From the NCBI GenBank assembly GCA_965215215.1, contig OZ244043.1:2480001-2544000 (forward strand): DNA of 64,000 nt. Reading direction: 5' to 3'. Both the position numbers and the translations under genes were made by a program. Positions within the stretch are counted from its first letter, which is position 1; each line of letters begins with the position of its first letter. The notes below the pieces were generated by a model, which did no database searches, had not been told where the DNA came from, and saw nothing but the letters and a program-made list of their open reading frames with translations. The stretch comes from CALDTK01 sp965215215 (GTDB taxonomy: Bacteria; Bacteroidota; Bacteroidia; Chitinophagales; Saprospiraceae). This document shows positions 61,701-64,000 of the stretch, piece by piece.

Positions 61701-61775
61701 TGGGATCGCGTTGCGCTGCGCGTGAGCCTGGACAATGCGCGATTCGAGGACCTACTGCGCCGCCTCCGCGGCTAG
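58755..61775 (+). CDS. M1 family metallopeptidase with C-terminal beta-barrel-like region
   Basis: A 1006-residue protein with a signal peptide (LFTCFLLYCASVSLAQG). The peptidase half shows a GAMEN-like GAGGGMEYPMITVIG (about residue 335), the zinc motif LAHEAFHNWFYG (His about 363) and the third ligand Glu in PWMDEGLTSYFEGRYMD (about 385). From about residue 615 to the end the sequence is rich in amphipathic strands with aromatic ends (SFNSTEGVMLGVGAHNH; LAGLSYSFYEENAWW; ATYDVGFRYRAEPSF) and looks like an outer-membrane barrel. It is probably a surface- or periplasm-facing aminopeptidase anchored in the outer membrane. The last 24 bases overlap the convergent M16 gene. Confidence 0.88.
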   Translation: MAFTLLPFLSTLFTCFLLYCASVSLAQGNPYFQQQVDYQLTARLRPVTSSVSVTGQLVYHNNSPEALDSIPIHLWANAYRRRESPFSRQMLRDGKTEFAFAPAGALGGIDSLVFTSASVSAVVAHNPELHTLQLTEPLPPGGSFALSFSYALRVPLTFSRMGRGEQTYQLTQWYPKPAVYDRGGWHPIPYLDQGEFYSEFGDYQVSIEVPTNGIVAATGELVNDVGVALREERIRQTQTDTVAVDSLSYRPGNDTFTYVAKDVHDFAWFAAPHFRIRVDSAALRQNTIPAYSYYDKREARRWRNSANYLARAAVFADSAVGPYPYPQISAVRAPLGAGGGMEYPMITVIGPTGSDRELDEVLAHEAFHNWFYGLLASDERTHPWMDEGLTSYFEGRYMDRYYAGYSRIAEIVPGMFVGGSNYRASSGLHRFLALAKRAPAPDTHGDSLTTVQYGSAAYLQPQGLFELLDANLPAGEFGERLSAYYDTWALRHPGPDDLRESLGGSGVDWLFDNFLLDTQIPDYRISSVTRTERQLQVTVVNDGGVASPFPLAIQVGGDSTPVRNEWIAGFTGARTIVFDSVDAARLTVAIDPELRTPELARGDNYYRLGSVLPKANRPVVNFLSHVGHPDRTDVNLLPLLSFNSTEGVMLGVGAHNHLLLGQKLRFEALPFVSTRSGSVNGLAGLSYSFYEENAWWRELELSARGRAFGYNLNETYDYRDRFQRLTLGAELLLKAKPGLPLDNRVYARTHVINQNYAVGVEAATRRFTEEQLRYAVYEFGYSLTKNSALRPTQLNVDLQAAKDLGRISATYDVGFRYRAEPSFVRIRAFAGAFVARDDPAFRAVLLPNGVSGFLSQQYDYTFEEPLINRSGNPDKFGNQHFVRDGSLTLPFLLPVPFSDSWLASVSAVADAPLPIPFVKLQAYFDVAGYPDERTASVSSTVLPYTGGLRLSALGSSVELSFPLVNSPLVREALPFQSVDAKYWDRVALRVSLDNARFEDLLRRLRG

Positions 61776-63038
61776 GGCCAACGGAAGTCGCTCCTCCTGT
61801 CCGGCGCCGCGCTCGTAATACAGGGTGTTCGCTCGTTCGGGTAGGAGGTACCGCCGAGCAGCCCCCAGGATGTCTTGCGCTGAAATCGCGCGGTACAAAT
61901 CTTCCTCCGTATTGATCCACTCGAGGCGGTCGATCCCCTCGTAAAAAGCGAGATTGATCGCCTTGTTCACGATGCTCAGCTCGGAGAACGCCATGCTCGC
62001 ATCGAGCTTGTTCTTCACCTTCTCCAGCTCGAGCGCCGGCACCAAGTTTTCGCGCAAGCCCCCGAGCTCTTCCCAGATGGCGGATTCGACTTGACTCAAC
62101 TCCACGCCCTCGCGGGGTTTTGCCTCGAGCACCACCAGTCCGGCGTCGTGTGTCCCGGTTACGTAGGCATCGATGGTCGTGACCAGCTGCCGTTCCTTGA
62201 GCAGGTGGCGGTAGAGGCGACTCGAGGCGCCTTCGGCGAGCACGTCCGTCAGCAGATCGAGCACGAAGAAGTCCGGATCCGTTCGACCGGGCATCGGGAA
62301 AGCGAGGTAGAGGCTGTCCACGGCGACGTGGGCCGTGACCGTTTCCCGACGGGCTTCGGTTTGGAGGGGCTCCTGGGGCAAATCGCGCGTTACGGTCGGC
62401 CCCGGCTCGATACCCGCGAAATAGGTCAACGCGCTCCGGTACACCGCCTCGGTACGTACGGCTCCGGTAACCACGAGAATGGCGTTGCCCACGTGGTAAA
62501 ACCGCTCGTAAAACGCCCGGACATCGGCGAGCTGCGCCTCTTCGATGTGCTTGGGCACGAGGCCGATGGTCGGCCACCGGTAGGGGTGCGCGCGGTAGGT
62601 AAGCGCGGAGAGGTAGTGCCAGGCGTCACCGTAGGGCTCGTTGAGGCAGGTCTCCTTGAACTCCTCCACGACCACGCGCCGCTGTACGTCGAGCACCGCC
62701 TCGTCGACGTTGAGCGCCGCCATCCGGTCGGCCTCGAGCCACAGCGCCACGTCGAGGTTTTCGGCGGGGACCGTGACGTAAAAATTCGTTAAGTCGTTAT
62801 TGGTAAACGCGTTGTTCTCCCCGCCGGCGAGCTGCAGCGGGTCGTCGTAACTCGGTGCGTGTTCGCTACCGCCGAACATAAGGTGCTCGAAGAGGTGCGC
62901 GAAGCCCGTCCGCTCCGCCGATTCATCGCGCGAGCCCACGTCGTACTGCACGCTCACCGCCGCCATCGGCGTGGCGTGGTCCTCGTGCACGATGAGTCGG
63001 AGCCCATTCGGTAAAACAAAGCGCTGGTACTCGATCAT
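61752..63038 (-). CDS. M16 family zinc metallopeptidase, single-unit form
   Basis: A 428-residue M16 peptidase (start at ATG 63038; an ATG 24 bases upstream is also open). It begins MIEYQRFVLPNGLRLIVHED and carries the zinc motif HLFEHLMFGGS (about residue 48) and the third-ligand region RRVVVEEFKE (about 120). This half-size, active form usually pairs with a second, inactive subunit; none is adjacent on this strand. No signal peptide visible. Convergent with the M1 gene and divergent from the mutase gene. Confidence 0.9.
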   Translation of the reverse strand: MIEYQRFVLPNGLRLIVHEDHATPMAAVSVQYDVGSRDESAERTGFAHLFEHLMFGGSEHAPSYDDPLQLAGGENNAFTNNDLTNFYVTVPAENLDVALWLEADRMAALNVDEAVLDVQRRVVVEEFKETCLNEPYGDAWHYLSALTYRAHPYRWPTIGLVPKHIEEAQLADVRAFYERFYHVGNAILVVTGAVRTEAVYRSALTYFAGIEPGPTVTRDLPQEPLQTEARRETVTAHVAVDSLYLAFPMPGRTDPDFFVLDLLTDVLAEGASSRLYRHLLKERQLVTTIDAYVTGTHDAGLVVLEAKPREGVELSQVESAIWEELGGLRENLVPALELEKVKNKLDASMAFSELSIVNKAINLAFYEGIDRLEWINTEEDLYRAISAQDILGAARRYLLPERANTLYYERGAGQEERLPLALAAEAAQ

Positions 63039-63109
63039 GGCGGCGGGCGAAGGACAGTTCACAAACGACCGGTAGCGAATCGGGTTGCCGTCTGCTACCT
63101 TTCGGACTC

Positions 63110-64000
63110 ATGCCCCGCCCTCCCTTCAGAACCGACCTGCGCACCGCTCGGCCCGAGCCGCCGCCCACCCGGCTGCTTCCCGAAGGCATCGAGCTTCCGC
63201 CGAGCCCCGCTTCCGCAAAACGGTCCGCGCGTGTGCTCGCGCGGTACGGTGCCGGGACGCCGCCCTACCTGCGCGGACCGTACGCGACGATGTACACCGG
63301 TCGACCCTGGACGATCCGCCAGTACGCCGGCTTCTCGACCGCGGCCGAGTCGAACGCTTTCTACCGGCGCAATCTGGCTGCCGGGCAGCGCGGACTCAGC
63401 GTCGCCTTCGATCTGGCCACCCACCGCGGCTACGACTCCGACCACCCCCGGGTGCAGGGCGACGTGGGGAAGGCCGGCGTCGCGATCGACACCGTCGAGG
63501 ACATGCGCGCCCTCTTCGACGGTATCCCGCTCGATAAGATGTCGGTGAGCATGACGATGAACGGCGCCGTGCTGCCCATCATGGCGTTTTACATCGTCGC
63601 CGCCGAGGAGCAGGGCGTGGCGCCGGAGCTGCTGACGGGGACGATTCAGAACGACATCCTCAAGGAATTCATGGTCCGCAATACCTACATCTACCCGCCC
63701 GGTCCGAGCATGCGGATCGTGGGGGACGTGTTCGCGTACACGGCGGCGCACATGCCGAAATTCAATTCGATCTCCATCTCGGGCTACCACATGCACGAAG
63801 CCGGTGCGCCGGCCGACCAGGAGCTCGCCTACACGCTGGCCGACGGTTGGGAGTACCTGCGCACCGGCGTAGACGCCGGCCTCGCGATCGATGATTTCGC
63901 CCCACGCCTCAGCTTTTTCTGGGGTATCGGGATGCACCACTTCGTGGAGATCGCCAAGTTGCGAGCCGGCCGCCTGCTCTGGTCGGCGATCGTCGGACAG
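63110..64000 (+). CDS. Methylmalonyl-CoA mutase large subunit, 3' end cut by window
   Basis: From ATG 63110 the frame stays open to the last base, giving 297 residues. Motifs of the substrate-binding TIM barrel are clear: RPWTIRQYAGFSTAAESNAF, GLSVAFDLATHRGYDSDHPR, SVSMTMNGAVLPIMAFYIVA, GTIQNDILKEFMVRNTYI, and SISISGYHMHEAGAPADQEL. The enzyme interconverts L-methylmalonyl-CoA and succinyl-CoA using adenosylcobalamin, linking propionate to central metabolism. The cobalamin-binding domain, if present, lies beyond the window. TACCTTTCGG stands just before the ATG. Confidence 0.95.
   Translation, partial: MPRPPFRTDLRTARPEPPPTRLLPEGIELPPSPASAKRSARVLARYGAGTPPYLRGPYATMYTGRPWTIRQYAGFSTAAESNAFYRRNLAAGQRGLSVAFDLATHRGYDSDHPRVQGDVGKAGVAIDTVEDMRALFDGIPLDKMSVSMTMNGAVLPIMAFYIVAAEEQGVAPELLTGTIQNDILKEFMVRNTYIYPPGPSMRIVGDVFAYTAAHMPKFNSISISGYHMHEAGAPADQELAYTLADGWEYLRTGVDAGLAIDDFAPRLSFFWGIGMHHFVEIAKLRAGRLLWSAIVGQ

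Overview
The window comes from a GC-rich member of the Bacteroidota, probably a Lewinella-like (Saprospiria) bacterium. This is inferred from the Bacteroidota-type promoters (TTG, 19 bp, TAnnTTTG) in front of the rRNA operon, the OMP_b-brl-type TonB-dependent receptor, a DUF4920 lipoprotein, the rpsF-rpsR-rplI order and the general style of the genes. Assignment below phylum would need the 16S gene (53443-54974) to be compared with a database.

1-23.5 kb is an exopolysaccharide locus of the Wzx/Wzy type. It holds a truncated Wza-like exporter, a glycosyltransferase remnant, a methyltransferase, a lipoprotein and a TonB-dependent receptor. These are followed by a compact forward run: YwqE/CpsB-type phosphatase, Wzc-like BY-kinase, Wzx flippase, Wzy-like polymerase, two GT4 glycosyltransferases, a WcaF-like acetyltransferase, a WcaI-like glycosyltransferase and a WcaJ/WbaP-like initiating phosphotransferase. 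A second part (17.2-23.5 kb) is visibly AT-richer and looks acquired: phosphoheptose isomerase (reverse strand), a second flippase, a nitroreductase-family protein, a polysaccharide pyruvyl transferase and another glycosyltransferase.

23.5-33.5 kb holds an ankyrin protein, 4-hydroxyphenylpyruvate dioxygenase, a reverse-strand heme oxygenase plus bacteriophytochrome kinase pair (a complete red-light sensor with its chromophore enzyme), RpoN, and the cell-shape operon mreC-mreD-PBP2. 33.5-49.5 kb is mixed: M16 peptidases, a lipoprotein whose start is split by a C10 tract, recX with a HAD hydrolase, a tRNA with anticodon CAT (most like tRNA-Ile2), a pseudouridine-synthase-like protein that seems to have lost its catalytic residues, truncated gene remnants, an operon of tocopherol-cyclase-like gene, hisA and methyltransferase, an ECF sigma factor, and a secreted MORN-repeat caspase-like protein.

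49.6-53 kb carries rpsF-rpsR-rplI, a YgjP-type metalloprotease and serC. 53.1-58.7 kb is a complete rRNA operon with two tandem promoters, RNase III processing stems around 16S and 23S, and a tRNA-like relic where spacer tRNAs would normally lie. The window ends with an M1 peptidase carrying a predicted beta-barrel, an M16 peptidase, and the 5' part of a methylmalonyl-CoA mutase gene running off the end.

The observations I rate highest are the degenerate pseudouridine synthase (40.4-42.1 kb), the C10 switch candidate at 36.54 kb, the large palindrome beside a duplicated recX tail (38.5-39.0 kb), the tRNA relic in the rRNA spacer (55.11 kb), the nitroreductase/pyruvyl transferase module (20-22.3 kb), and the secreted MORN-caspase (48 kb). 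All functions are read from sequence motifs without database searches.
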